From an uncultured Oribacterium sp. (lineage in GTDB: Bacteria; Bacillota; Clostridia; Lachnospirales; Lachnospiraceae): a stretch of 41,604 nucleotides of DNA. A model generated the notes under the pieces. It was not told where the DNA came from. It saw only the letters and a list, made by a program, of their open reading frames with translations, and made no database searches. Where the stretch lies: NCBI GenBank assembly GCA_900770445.1, contig CAAGKO010000072.1:1-41604 (forward strand), read 5' to 3'. Made by a program: the position numbers and the translations under genes. The first letter of the stretch is position 1. Every line of letters starts with the position of its first letter. Shown piece by piece: positions 16,621 through 24,742 of the stretch.

Positions 16621-17241
16621 ATGGCTAACGTATCAGTATTTGATATGCAGGGCAAGGAAGTTGGAAAGATGGATCTGAACGATGCCGTATTCGGCGTTGA
16701 GATCAATGAGCATCTCCTTCACCTCGCAGTTGTTGCTCAGCTTGCAAACAAGCGTCAGGGCACACAGAAGGCATTAACTCGTGCAGAGGTTTCCGGAGGC
16801 GGAAGAAAGCCTTGGAGACAGAAGGGCACAGGTCATGCAAGACAGGGCTCCATCAGAGCACCGCAGTGGAAGGGCGGCGGAGTTGTATTCGCACCGGTAC
16901 CACGTGACTATACAACAACCATGAACAAGAAGGAGAAGAGAGCAGCTCTTAAGTCTGCACTCACCAACGCTGTTCAGGAGAACAAGCTCATCGTTGTTGA
17001 TGAGATCAAGTTCGACGAGATCAAGACCAAGAACTTCCAGGCTATGCTGAATGCACTCAAGGTTGAGAAGGCATTCGTTCTTCTTGATTCGAACGATAAG
17101 AACACCGTTCTTTCTGCTAGAAACATCGCTGACATCAAGACAGCTGGTGTAAACGAGCTCAATGTATACGACGTTCTTAAGTACCAGACTGTAGTTGCTA
17201 CGAAGGCAGCTGTAGAGAAGATCCAGGAGGTATACGCATAA
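16621..17241 (+). CDS. rplD: 50S ribosomal protein L4
   Basis: Large-subunit protein lining the peptide exit tunnel; in enterobacteria it also represses its own operon, which is not shown here. It has 206 residues of normal length. The tunnel-loop region is recognisable (ALTRAEVSGGGRKPWRQKGT, then GHARQGSIRAPQWKGGG). AAAGGAGG precedes the ATG. Its stop codon overlaps the rplW start (TAATG), so the pair is translationally coupled. Confidence 0.99.
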   Translation: MANVSVFDMQGKEVGKMDLNDAVFGVEINEHLLHLAVVAQLANKRQGTQKALTRAEVSGGGRKPWRQKGTGHARQGSIRAPQWKGGGVVFAPVPRDYTTTMNKKEKRAALKSALTNAVQENKLIVVDEIKFDEIKTKNFQAMLNALKVEKAFVLLDSNDKNTVLSARNIADIKTAGVNELNVYDVLKYQTVVATKAAVEKIQEVYA

Positions 17242-17540
17242 TGGCAGACATTAAGTATTACGACGTTATTCTCCGCCCGGTTATCACTGAGAAGTCCATG
17301 GGCGAGATGGCATCCAAGAAGTATACATTCCTTGTAAATCCGGACGCAACCAAGGCTCAGGTTCGTGAGGCCGTTGAGAAGATGTTCGAGGGTACAAAGG
17401 TAAAGGCTGTAAATACGATGAATGCTGACGGCAAGACCAAGAGAAGAGGTCTCAAGCTCGGCAAGACAGCTGCAACGAAGAAGGCTATCGTTACTTTAAC
17501 TGAGGATTCCAAGGAAATCGAGATTTTCAAGGGGCTTTAA
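17241..17540 (+). CDS. rplW: 50S ribosomal protein L23
   Basis: Protein at the tunnel exit that docks trigger factor and the signal recognition particle. It has 99 residues, a normal length. Characteristic sequence includes DVILRPVITEKSM at the N terminus and KYTFLVNPDATKAQVREAVE. The ATG overlaps the rplD stop by one base. It is followed by a 73-nt gap containing GTCACGT (17560-17566) and ACGTGAC (17584-17590), which can form a 7-bp stem before rplB. Confidence 0.99.
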   Translation: MADIKYYDVILRPVITEKSMGEMASKKYTFLVNPDATKAQVREAVEKMFEGTKVKAVNTMNADGKTKRRGLKLGKTAATKKAIVTLTEDSKEIEIFKGL

Positions 17541-17613
17541 TTTATAGATAGCATAGTACGTCACGTGAAAAATTCTCTATTATACGTGACAAATAAAAAG
17601 GAGAAAACAAGTC

Positions 17614-18459
17614 ATGGGTATTAAGACATATAGACCTTATACACCTTCGAGAAGAAACATGACCGGTTCTGACTTTTCTGAGATTACGAAGAAGACTCCG
17701 GAGAGATCTCTTCTTTCTACAGTAAAGGAGAACGCTGGTAGAAACAATCAGGGTAAGATCACTGTTCGTCACCAGGGTGGCGGAAACAGACAGAAGTACA
17801 GAATCATCGATTTCAAGAGAAACAGCAAGGACGGTATTCCTGCAACTGTTATCGGAATCGAGTATGATCCGAACAGAACTGCCAACATCGCACTCATCGC
17901 TTATGCAGATGGTGAGAAGGCATACATCCTCGCACCGAACGGCCTGACCGACGGTATGAAGGTTATGAACGGACCAGAGGCTGAGGCAAGAGTTGGTAAC
18001 TGCTTACCGCTTTCCAAGATTCCTGTAGGTACAAACGTTCACGCAATTGAGCTCATCCCTGGCAAGGGCGCACGTATGGTACGTTCTGCTGGTAACGCTG
18101 CACAGCTGATGGCGAAGGAAGGCAAGTATGCAACTCTTCGTCTTCCGTCCGGCGAGATGAGAATGGTTCCTGTAGAGTGCCGTGCAACCATCGGTGTTGT
18201 AGGTAACGGTGACCACAACCTCATCAATCTTGGTAAGGCTGGTAGAAAGAGACACATGGGTTGGAGACCTACTGTTCGTGGTTCTGTCATGAACCCTAAC
18301 GATCACCCGCACGGTGGTGGAGAAGGTAAGGCACCTGTCGGAAGACCTGGTCCTTGCACTCCATGGGGCAAGCCAGCACTTGGTCTTAAGACACGTAATA
18401 AGAAGAAGGCTTCCAACAAGCTTATCATCAGAAGACGTGATGGTAGAGCCATCAAGTAA
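17614..18459 (+). CDS. rplB: 50S ribosomal protein L2
   Basis: Highly conserved protein close to the peptidyl-transferase centre, needed for subunit association. It has 281 residues, about the usual 275-280. The RNA-binding core (KITVRHQGGGNRQKYRIID) and the C-terminal signature containing the functionally important His (VMNPNDHPHGGGEG) are intact. The ribosome site is AAAAAGGAG. Arginine codons are mostly AGA and CGT, the strongly expressed set. Confidence 0.99.
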   Translation: MGIKTYRPYTPSRRNMTGSDFSEITKKTPERSLLSTVKENAGRNNQGKITVRHQGGGNRQKYRIIDFKRNSKDGIPATVIGIEYDPNRTANIALIAYADGEKAYILAPNGLTDGMKVMNGPEAEARVGNCLPLSKIPVGTNVHAIELIPGKGARMVRSAGNAAQLMAKEGKYATLRLPSGEMRMVPVECRATIGVVGNGDHNLINLGKAGRKRHMGWRPTVRGSVMNPNDHPHGGGEGKAPVGRPGPCTPWGKPALGLKTRNKKKASNKLIIRRRDGRAIK

Positions 18460-18478
18460 TTGAGGAGGAGAGAATAAT

Positions 18479-18751
18479 ATGGCACGTTCAGTTAAAAAAG
18501 GACCATTTATTGACGCTTCGCTGAAGAAGGCTGTCGATAACATGAATGCTTCCGGAAACAAGGCCGTTATCAAGACCTGGTCTCGTCGTTCCACCATCTT
18601 CCCGTCATTTGTTGGTCACACCATCGCAGTTCATGACGGTAGAAAGCACGTTCCTGTATATGTTACAGAGGACATGGTTGGACACAAGCTCGGAGAGTTC
18701 GTCGTAACCAGAACCTTCCACGGCCACACTGGCAACGAGAAGAGAGCATAA
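18479..18751 (+). CDS. rpsS: 30S ribosomal protein S19
   Basis: Small-subunit head protein at the bridge to the large subunit, near the A-site tRNA. It has 90 residues, the normal range. It opens with MARSVKKGPFIDASL and carries the SRRSTIFPSFVGHTIAVHDG core, diagnostic of S19. GAGGAGG precedes the start. It sits 19 nt after rplB in the standard order. Confidence 0.99.
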   Translation: MARSVKKGPFIDASLKKAVDNMNASGNKAVIKTWSRRSTIFPSFVGHTIAVHDGRKHVPVYVTEDMVGHKLGEFVVTRTFHGHTGNEKRA

Positions 18752-18784
18752 CTCACGCATATTTGAAAGGAGGACATTTCTAAA

Positions 18785-19174
18785 ATGTCAAAGGGTCATA
18801 GATCTCAGATTAAGAGAGAGAGAAATGCGAATACTGTAAAGAGACCTTCAGCTACTCTTTCATATGCAAGAGTATCCGTACAGAAGGCATGCTTCGTTCT
18901 TGACGCCATCAGAGGCAAGAACCTCGACGAGGCACTCGGTATCGTTACATACAATCCTAGATACGCTTCTACATTAGTTAAGAAGCTTCTTGAGTCTGCT
19001 GCTGCAAACGCAGAGAACAACAACAACATGAACAGAGATAATCTTTATGTTGCTGAGTGCTTCGCCGGTGCAGCTCCTACGATGAAGAGAATTCATCCGA
19101 GAGCGCAGGGCAGAGCCTACAGAATTTTAAAGAGAAACTCACACATCACTGTAGTTTTAGACGAGAGAAAGTAA
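18785..19174 (+). CDS. rplV: 50S ribosomal protein L22
   Basis: Tunnel protein whose beta-hairpin lines the exit path with L4 and is a known site of macrolide-resistance mutations. It has 129 residues, slightly longer than many (about 110-113) because of an N-terminal basic extension of some 15 residues. The core SYARVSVQKACFVLDAIRGK and the hairpin region FAGAAPTMKRIHPRAQGRA are intact. GAAAGGAGG lies upstream. Confidence 0.99.
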   Translation: MSKGHRSQIKRERNANTVKRPSATLSYARVSVQKACFVLDAIRGKNLDEALGIVTYNPRYASTLVKKLLESAAANAENNNNMNRDNLYVAECFAGAAPTMKRIHPRAQGRAYRILKRNSHITVVLDERK

Positions 19175-19189
19175 GAAGGAGGCATATAA

Positions 19190-19852
19190 ATGGGTCAGAA
19201 AGTCAATCCGCACGGCATGAGAGTCGGCGTTATTAAAGATTGGGATTCCAAGTGGTATGCTGACAAGAATACTTTTTCAGATGCACTTGTTGAAGACTAC
19301 AACATCCGTAAGTTCCTGAAGAAGAGACTTTACTCTGCAGGAATTGCGAAGATCGAGATCGAGAGAGCTGCAAACGATAAGGTTCGCGTAGTGATCTACA
19401 CTGCAAAGCCAGGTTTCGTTATCGGTAAGGGCGGCGCTGAGATCGAGAAGGTAAGAAAGGAAGTTCAGAAGCTTACCTCCAAGAATGTCAACATCGATAT
19501 CAAGGAGATCAAGAGACCGGATCGTGATGCACAGCTCGTAGCTGAGAACATCGCACAGTCCCTTGAGAACCGTGTATCTTTCAGAAGAGCGATGAAGCAG
19601 GCTATGCAGAGAACCATGAAGTCCGGCGTACTTGGTATCAAGGCTTCTGTAAGCGGTCGTCTCGGCGGTGCAGATATCGCAAGACGTGAGTTCTACTCCG
19701 AGGGAACCATTCCTCTTCAGACACTCAGAGCTGACATCGACTATGGCTTCGCTGAGGCTGCTACCACATACGGCAGACTCGGTGTGAAGGTATGGATCTA
19801 CAAGGGAGAGGTTCTTCCTACCAAGAATACCAAGGAAGGGAGCGATAAGTAA
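19190..19852 (+). CDS. rpsC: 30S ribosomal protein S3
   Basis: Protein at the mRNA entry channel with helicase-assisting function. It has 220 residues, the usual length. It begins MGQKVNPHGMRVG, the diagnostic start. The KH-2 RNA-binding domain is seen with AKPGFVIGKGGAEIEKVRKE, and the C-terminal domain with GRLGGADIARREFYSEGTIP. AGAAGGAGG is the ribosome site, and rplP starts 2 nt after the stop. Confidence 0.99.
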   Translation: MGQKVNPHGMRVGVIKDWDSKWYADKNTFSDALVEDYNIRKFLKKRLYSAGIAKIEIERAANDKVRVVIYTAKPGFVIGKGGAEIEKVRKEVQKLTSKNVNIDIKEIKRPDRDAQLVAENIAQSLENRVSFRRAMKQAMQRTMKSGVLGIKASVSGRLGGADIARREFYSEGTIPLQTLRADIDYGFAEAATTYGRLGVKVWIYKGEVLPTKNTKEGSDK

Positions 19853-19854
19853 TT

Positions 19855-20283
19855 ATGTTAATGCCAAAGAGAACGAAGTATCGTAAGCAGATTCGTGGAA
19901 ACATGAAGGGTAAGGCTACGAGAGGTAATAAGGTTACTTATGGTGAGTTCGGTCTTGTCGCAACTGAGCCTTGCTGGATCAGATCCAATCAGATCGAGGC
20001 AGCCAGAGTTGCCCTTACAAGATACATCAAGCGTGGCGGTCAGGTATGGATCAAGATCTTCCCTGATAAGCCGATCACAGCTAAGCCACTCGGCGTCAGA
20101 ATGGGTTCCGGAAAGGGCGCTGTAGAGTACTGGGTAGCTGTAGTAAAGCCAGGTAGAGTAATGTTTGAGATTTCCGGCGTACCTGAGGAGACGGCAAGAG
20201 AGGCACTTAGACTTGCTAGTCACAAGCTTCCTTGCAACTGCAAGATCGTTACGAAGGCCGATCTGGAAGGCGGTGATAACTAA
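19855..20283 (+). CDS. rplP: 50S ribosomal protein L16
   Basis: Late-assembly protein near the A-site that positions tRNA. It has 142 residues. The start MLMPKRTKYRKQIRG is the usual one; an ATG two codons later is less likely because AAGGGAG is spaced for the first. The conserved MGSGKGAVEYWVAVVKPGRV region is present. Its stop overlaps the rpmC ATG (TAATG), giving translational coupling. Confidence 0.99.
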   Translation: MLMPKRTKYRKQIRGNMKGKATRGNKVTYGEFGLVATEPCWIRSNQIEAARVALTRYIKRGGQVWIKIFPDKPITAKPLGVRMGSGKGAVEYWVAVVKPGRVMFEISGVPEETAREALRLASHKLPCNCKIVTKADLEGGDN

Positions 20284-20486
20284 TGAAGAAGAAAACTTAC
20301 GTAGAAGAGTTACAGGCGAAGACAACAGAGCAGCTCAATGCTGAGCTTGTTTCTGCAAAGAAGGAGCTCTTTAATCTGAGATTCCAGAACGCTACCAACC
20401 AGCTCGATAATACAGCAAGAATCACCGAGGTTCGCAAGAACATCGCGCGTATTCAGACAGTTATCACAGAGAAAGCTAAAGCGTGA
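20283..20486 (+). CDS. rpmC: 50S ribosomal protein L29
   Basis: Small two-helix protein near the tunnel exit, next to L23. It has 67 residues, normal. The sequence ELQAKTTEQLNAELVSAKKE and the central KELFNLRFQ motif are typical of L29. It begins on the last base of the rplP stop and is followed by rpsQ after 17 nt. The ribosome site is internal to rplP and weak, so coupling is likely. Confidence 0.98.
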   Translation: MKKKTYVEELQAKTTEQLNAELVSAKKELFNLRFQNATNQLDNTARITEVRKNIARIQTVITEKAKA

Positions 20487-20503
20487 GAAAGGAGAGCACA
20501 ACA

Positions 20504-20758
20504 ATGGAGAGAAATCTGAGAAAAACACGTACCGGTAAGGTCGTTAGTGCAAAGATGGACAAGACCATCGTTATCGCTATCGAGGATCACGTTAAGCATC
20601 CTGTAATCGGTAAGATCGTAAAGAGAACCGTTAAGGTATACGCTCACGACGAGAACAACGAAGCTGGCGTAGGCGACACCGTTAAGGTCATGGCTACAAG
20701 ACCTCTTTCTAAGACAAAGAGATGGAGACTTGTTGAGATCGTTGAGAAGGCTAAGTAA
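20504..20758 (+). CDS. rpsQ: 30S ribosomal protein S17
   Basis: Primary 16S-rRNA-binding protein with an OB fold, 84 residues. The frame is open from a GTG at 20483, but the ATG at 20504 has GAAAGGAG at a good distance and gives the normal N terminus MERNLRKTRTGKVVSAKMDK. The C-terminal region GDTVKVMATRPLSKTKRWRL is diagnostic. It belongs to the same operon and lies 25 nt before rplN. Confidence 0.99.
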   Translation: MERNLRKTRTGKVVSAKMDKTIVIAIEDHVKHPVIGKIVKRTVKVYAHDENNEAGVGDTVKVMATRPLSKTKRWRLVEIVEKAK

Positions 20759-20783
20759 TTAAGAGGCAAGGAAGGAGCATTAT

Positions 20784-21152
20784 ATGATTCAGCAGGAAAC
20801 AAGACTTAGAGTTGCTGATAACACAGGTGCAAGAGAGCTTCTTTGCATCCGCGTTATGGGTGGCTCAACCAGAAGATATGCTGCTGTCGGAGATGTAATC
20901 ATCGCATCCGTTAAGGATGCCATCCCTGGCGGTCAGGTAAAGAAGGGTGACGTTGTCAAGGCTGTTGTTGTCAGAACCGTTGATGATATCCGTCGTAAGG
21001 ACGGCAGCTACATCAAGTTCGACGAGAACGCAGCCGTAATCCTTAAGGACGATGGAACACCTAAGGGAACACGTATTTTTGGACCGGTAGCAAGAGAGCT
21101 TCGTGATCATGGTTACATGAAGATCGTTTCCCTCGCTCCGGAAGTACTGTAA
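20784..21152 (+). CDS. rplN: 50S ribosomal protein L14
   Basis: Large-subunit interface protein that contacts 16S rRNA and is the docking site for the silencing factor RsfS. It has exactly 122 residues, the most common length. The N terminus MIQQETRLRVADNTGAREL and the end FGPVARELRDHGYMKIVSLA are hallmark sequences. GAAGGAG precedes the ATG. Confidence 0.99.
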   Translation: MIQQETRLRVADNTGARELLCIRVMGGSTRRYAAVGDVIIASVKDAIPGGQVKKGDVVKAVVVRTVDDIRRKDGSYIKFDENAAVILKDDGTPKGTRIFGPVARELRDHGYMKIVSLAPEVL

Positions 21153-21164
21153 GGAGGTTGCCAG

Positions 21165-21470
21165 ATGCGTAGAATTAAGAAAGACGATATGGTAAAGATC
21201 ATTGCCGGTAAGGACAATGGTAAGCAGGGCAAGGTTCTTTCCTTTGACCCGGCAACCAATAAGGTAGTCGTTGAAGGCTGCAATATGGTAACCAAGCACC
21301 AGAAGCCATCTCAGGTTAATCCGCAGGGTGGCATCCTTCACAAGGAGGCTCCGATCGATGCTTCCAACGTGATGCTCGTTGTTGACGGACAGGCTACTCG
21401 CGTAGGCTTCGAGGTTAAGGACGGCAAGAAGGTAAGAGTTGCGAAGAAGACCGGTAAGGTCGTTGAGTAA
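21165..21470 (+). CDS. rplX: 50S ribosomal protein L24
   Basis: Assembly-initiator protein that binds the 5' domain of 23S rRNA. It has 101 residues. The N-terminal KOW motif is clear (VKIIAGKDNGKQGKVL), followed by VVVEGCNMVTKHQKPSQ and GGILHKEAPIDASNVML, both typical. AAGGAGG lies 8 nt before the start, overlapping the end region of rplN, so translation is probably sequential. Confidence 0.99.
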   Translation: MRRIKKDDMVKIIAGKDNGKQGKVLSFDPATNKVVVEGCNMVTKHQKPSQVNPQGGILHKEAPIDASNVMLVVDGQATRVGFEVKDGKKVRVAKKTGKVVE

Positions 21471-21490
21471 GAGAAAGGAGGAATTTTAAG

Positions 21491-22030
21491 ATGGCTAGAT
21501 TAAAGGATCTTTATAATAGCGAGATCAAGGAAGCTATGACGAAGAAGTTCGGCTACAAGAACGTAAACGAGATTCCTAAGCTCGATAAGATCGTTATCAA
21601 CATGGGCGTTGGAGAAGCTAAGGAAAATTCCAAGGTTCTCGACAGTGCAGTGCGTGATCTTGAGATCATCACTGGTCAGCATGCTGTAACCACCAAGGCA
21701 AAGAAGTCTGTTGCAAACTTCAAGATCAGAGAGGGACAGGCTATCGGTTGCAAGGTTACTCTTCGTGGCGAGAGAATGTACGAGTTCGCTGATCGTCTGA
21801 TCAACCTCGCACTTCCGCGAGTAAGAGACTTCAGAGGCGTTAACCCGAACGCATTTGATGGCAGAGGTAACTATGCACTTGGCCTCAAGGAGCAGATCAT
21901 TTTCCCTGAGATCGAGTTTGATAAGGTTGATAAGGTAAGAGGTATGGATATCATCTTCGTTACGACTGCAAAGACGGACGAAGAGGCAAGAGAGCTTCTT
22001 AGACTGTTCAACATGCCGTTCGCAAAGTAA
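21491..22030 (+). CDS. rplE: 50S ribosomal protein L5
   Basis: Central-protuberance protein that carries 5S rRNA together with L18 and contacts P-site tRNA. It has 179 residues, the standard length. The conserved core includes IPKLDKIVINMGVGEA, ITGQHAVTTKAKKSVANFK and REGQAIGCKVTLRG. GAAAGGAGG is the ribosome site. It is followed after 12 nt by rpsN. Confidence 0.99.
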   Translation: MARLKDLYNSEIKEAMTKKFGYKNVNEIPKLDKIVINMGVGEAKENSKVLDSAVRDLEIITGQHAVTTKAKKSVANFKIREGQAIGCKVTLRGERMYEFADRLINLALPRVRDFRGVNPNAFDGRGNYALGLKEQIIFPEIEFDKVDKVRGMDIIFVTTAKTDEEARELLRLFNMPFAK

Positions 22031-22042
22031 TCGGAGGAAAAT

Positions 22043-22228
22043 ATGGCTAAGTTATCAATGAAGTTAAAGCAGCAGAAGGCTCCGAAGTTCTCCACCAGAG
22101 CTTATACCAGATGCAAGATCTGCGGAAGACCTCACTCTGTTCTTAAGAAGTACGGCATCTGCCGTGTATGCTTCCGTGAGCTTGCATACAAGGGCGAGAT
22201 CCCTGGTGTAAAGAAGGCTTCCTGGTAA
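22043..22228 (+). CDS. rpsN: 30S ribosomal protein S14, zinc-binding (type Z) form
   Basis: Short S14 of 61 residues. The zinc site is complete: Cys24 and Cys27 (CKIC), Cys40 and Cys43 (CRVC). This is the ancestral zinc-dependent form; a zinc-free paralogue used under zinc starvation is not in the window. The N-terminal basic part (KLSMKLKQQKAPKFSTRAYT) is typical. GGAGG lies 6 nt upstream. A 331-nt gap with a new promoter separates it from rpsH, which is unusually large for this operon. Confidence 0.99.
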   Translation: MAKLSMKLKQQKAPKFSTRAYTRCKICGRPHSVLKKYGICRVCFRELAYKGEIPGVKKASW

Positions 22229-22559
22229 TCAGGACCTTCCACCATTTGAGCCTGCGGCAATGTGACCCTCCGGGGTTGTGTTGTCAAAGGCGATAATTTT
22301 CGGATTGTATTTAAAGAAGTACAGTATTTACTTCAAAAAGATACGCCGGACCGGGTTGCAACTCGGAGAAAAATGGTTATAATGTAAATGTTGCGCCGCA
22401 GGCCGCACAGTGTATGCTGTGCCATTTGACTAAGCATCGGATCTTCGTGTCCTATGGACTGGTCAGGTGAGATCACCCTGTTGACGCGGCATTTGCTTTG
22501 TCCGAAATTATACGGACATATAACAAACTATATTTTTTTAAGAAAGGATATCCGTAAAC
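22229..22559 (+). promoter_or_regulatory. Internal promoter and structured leader before rpsH
   Basis: The gap has no gene. TTGCAA (22356-22361) and TATAAT (22378-22383) with a 16-bp spacer make a strong promoter. The expected ~170-nt leader contains GCACAG/CTGTGC with loop TGTATG (about 22409-22426), GGTGA/TCACC (22465-22476), and TGTCCG/CGGACA (22499-22518, 8-nt loop). GCCGC (from about 22397) can pair with GCGGC (about 22486-22490) to enclose the first two. It ends with a T-rich stretch and AAAGGA before the rpsH start. This suggests separately controlled expression of rpsH onward. Confidence 0.65.
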
Positions 22560-22961
22560 ATGAGTATGAGTGATCCAATCGCAGATATGCTTACAAGAAT
22601 CCGTAATGCAAACACTGCAAAGCACGACACAGTAACTATCCCATCCTCCAAGATGAAGCTTGCTATCGCTGACATCCTGGTAAATGAGGGCTACATCGCC
22701 AAGTATGATCTCGTTGACAACGGCAAGTTCAAGGACATCAAGGTTACTCTTAAGTATGGCGCTACGAAGAATGAGAAGATCATCAGCGGCATCCGTAAGA
22801 TTTCCAAGCCGGGTCTTAGAGTATATGCTGGCAAGGAGAACATGCCTTCCGTACTCGGCGGTCTTGGTATCGCCATTGTTTCCACCAATCAGGGCGTTAT
22901 GACTGATCGTGAAGCAAGAGCAAAGGGCGTAGGCGGCGAAGTTCTGGCATTCGTTTGGTAA
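22560..22961 (+). CDS. rpsH: 30S ribosomal protein S8
   Basis: Platform protein that binds helix 21 of 16S rRNA and in enterobacteria represses the spc operon. It has 133 residues, normal. The N terminus MSMSDPIADMLTRIRNA and the C-terminal GVMTDREARAKGVGGEVL are diagnostic. Translation could begin at the ATG at 22560 or at 22566; AAAGGA is 11 nt from the first. It is the first gene after the internal promoter, so its position fits an autogenous regulator (inference). Confidence 0.99.
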   Translation: MSMSDPIADMLTRIRNANTAKHDTVTIPSSKMKLAIADILVNEGYIAKYDLVDNGKFKDIKVTLKYGATKNEKIISGIRKISKPGLRVYAGKENMPSVLGGLGIAIVSTNQGVMTDREARAKGVGGEVLAFVW

Positions 22962-23037
22962 TTAGTTTATTTAACCCGCTAAGCTATACACCGAACAGGC
23001 CGAACAGGCTTACAAATAGTAACTAGTAATCTGAAAA

Positions 23038-23053
23038 CTGTCCGGAAGGACAG
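23038..23053 (+). promoter_or_regulatory. Small GNRA-loop hairpin between rpsH and rplF
   Basis: CTGTCC (23038-23043) and GGACAG (23048-23053) pair around a GGAA tetraloop in the 117-nt rpsH-rplF gap. No T tract follows, so it is more likely an mRNA-processing or stability element than a terminator. Confidence 0.5.
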
Positions 23054-23078
23054 AGAATTTAAGAGAGGAGACATTAGT

Positions 23079-23621
23079 ATGTCACGTATCGGAAAATTAC
23101 CGGTAGCAATCCCAGCAGGTGTTACTGTTGAGATGAAGGACAACAACGTTCTTTCTGTAAAGGGACCGAAGGGTACTCTTGAGAAGCAGTTCGCTCCAGA
23201 GATCAAGATCGAGCAGAAGGACGGCGAGATCGTTGTTACCAGACCAAACGATAATAAGAAGGAGAAGTCCCTTCACGGACTTACCAGAGCGCTCATCCAC
23301 AACATGGTGGATGGTGTAACCCACGGTTTCGAGAAGAAGCTCGAGATCAACGGCGTAGGTTACAGAGCAGCGAAGCAGGGCAAGACCCTGACCCTTACAC
23401 TCGGCTATTCTCACCCGGTTACCATGGAAGATCCAGAGGGTGTTGAGTCTGTACTTGAGGGCACAAATACCATCTTCGTACGCGGTATTGATAAGGAAGC
23501 AGTTGGTCAGTACGCAGCTGAGATCCGCAGCAAGAGAGGACCGGAGCCATATAAGGGCAAGGGTATCAAGTATGCTGATGAGATCATCAGACGTAAGGTT
23601 GGTAAGACAGGTAAGAAATAA
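23079..23621 (+). CDS. rplF: 50S ribosomal protein L6
   Basis: Stalk-base protein near the sarcin-ricin loop, 180 residues, normal length. It opens MSRIGKLPVAIPAGV, and the C-terminal half has the L6 signature RSKRGPEPYKGKGIKYADEI. The ribosome site is AAGAGAGGAG. The gap to rpsH is 117 nt, wider than most in this operon, and rplR starts 16 nt after the stop. Confidence 0.99.
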   Translation: MSRIGKLPVAIPAGVTVEMKDNNVLSVKGPKGTLEKQFAPEIKIEQKDGEIVVTRPNDNKKEKSLHGLTRALIHNMVDGVTHGFEKKLEINGVGYRAAKQGKTLTLTLGYSHPVTMEDPEGVESVLEGTNTIFVRGIDKEAVGQYAAEIRSKRGPEPYKGKGIKYADEIIRRKVGKTGKK

Positions 23622-23637
23622 TTAGGAGGAAAGTGAA

Positions 23638-24000
23638 ATGGTAAGTAAGAGAAATAAAGCTGAACTTCGCCAGAAGAAGCACGAGAGACTTAGAAACCGT
23701 TTTTCTGGTACTCCAGAGAGACCACGTCTTTCCGTATTCAGATCTGACAAGCACATGTATGCACAGATTATCGATGATGTAGCAGGCAATACTCTTTGCG
23801 CTGCATCTACTCTTGATAAGGATGCAAACTTAGAGAACACAAGCAATATCGAGGCTGCTCAGTACGTTGGTAAGGCCATCGCAGAGAAGGCTCTGGCTAA
23901 GGGAATCAAGCAGGTTGTATTTGACCGTGGCGGCTTCCTGTATCATGGTAAGGTTCAGGCTCTCGCAGATGCTGCAAGAGAAGCTGGCCTTGAATTCTAA
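23638..24000 (+). CDS. rplR: 50S ribosomal protein L18
   Basis: 5S-rRNA-binding protein of the central protuberance that works with L5. It has 120 residues. Diagnostic regions are RNRFSGTPERPRLSVFRSDK, the KHMYAQIIDD strand and the C-terminal VFDRGGFLYHGKVQALADAA. AGGAGG precedes the ATG. Confidence 0.99.
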   Translation: MVSKRNKAELRQKKHERLRNRFSGTPERPRLSVFRSDKHMYAQIIDDVAGNTLCAASTLDKDANLENTSNIEAAQYVGKAIAEKALAKGIKQVVFDRGGFLYHGKVQALADAAREAGLEF

Positions 24001-24021
24001 TCGAGAGGAGAAACAAGCAAG

Positions 24022-24531
24022 ATGAAGCGTGAAAAGATTGATGCAAATCAGTTAGAATTAAACGACAACGTCGTAGCCATCAAGCGTGTTGCGAAGACCG
24101 TGAAGGGTGGTCGTACCATGAGATTCTCTGCTCTCGTAGTAGTTGGTGACGGCAATGGTCATGTAGGTTGTGGTATCGGTAAGGCAGTCGAGGTTCCTGA
24201 GGCAATCCGTAAGGCTCGTGAGGCTGCTGTAAAGGCTATCGTTACAATCCCTGTAACGGAGGAGAAGTCCGTACCGCACGATTATGTTGGTAAGTTCGGA
24301 AGCTCCACTGTTCTTCTGAAGAAGGCACCGGAAGGAACTGGTATCATCGCTGGTGGTCCTGCACGTTCCGTTCTGGAGCTTGCTGGTATCAAGAACATTC
24401 GTACCAAGTCTCTGGGCTCGAACAATAAGACAAACGTTGTACTCGCTACCCTTCAGGGCCTCACTTCCATGAAGACTCCTGAGGAGTTTGCTGCACTTCG
24501 CGGCAAGACCGTAGCTGAGATCACAGGTTAA
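24022..24531 (+). CDS. rpsE: 30S ribosomal protein S5
   Basis: Decoding-accuracy protein at the mRNA entry site with helicase function; spectinomycin resistance mutations occur in its N-terminal loop. It has 169 residues. The S5 double-stranded-RNA-binding domain is clear (VGDGNGHVGCGIGKAVEVPE, with KTVKGGRTMRF before it), and the second domain has GTGIIAGGPARSVLELAGI. AGAGGAG precedes the start. Confidence 0.99.
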   Translation: MKREKIDANQLELNDNVVAIKRVAKTVKGGRTMRFSALVVVGDGNGHVGCGIGKAVEVPEAIRKAREAAVKAIVTIPVTEEKSVPHDYVGKFGSSTVLLKKAPEGTGIIAGGPARSVLELAGIKNIRTKSLGSNNKTNVVLATLQGLTSMKTPEEFAALRGKTVAEITG

Positions 24532-24545
24532 TAGGGGGTATCAAA

Positions 24546-24731
24546 ATGGCAGATAAGAAGTTAAAGATTACACTTGTTAAGTCTCCAATCGCAGCTATCC
24601 CTAAGCAGAGAGCGACTGTTCAGGCTCTTGGTCTCCGTAAGATCCGTCAGAGTGTAGAGCTTCCGGACAACGGTGCTACAAGAGGTATGATTCAGAGAGT
24701 TAACCATCTTGTAAAAGTTGAAGAAATCTAA
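24546..24731 (+). CDS. rpmD: 50S ribosomal protein L30
   Basis: Small large-subunit protein of 61 residues, found in this position in most Bacillota. It has the expected KLKITLVKSPIAAIPKQRAT start and the TVQALGLRKIRQSVELPD core. AGGGGG lies 8 nt upstream of the ATG. It is 14 nt after rpsE and 11 nt before rplO. Confidence 0.98.
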   Translation: MADKKLKITLVKSPIAAIPKQRATVQALGLRKIRQSVELPDNGATRGMIQRVNHLVKVEEI

Positions 24732-24742
24732 GGAGGCATACA

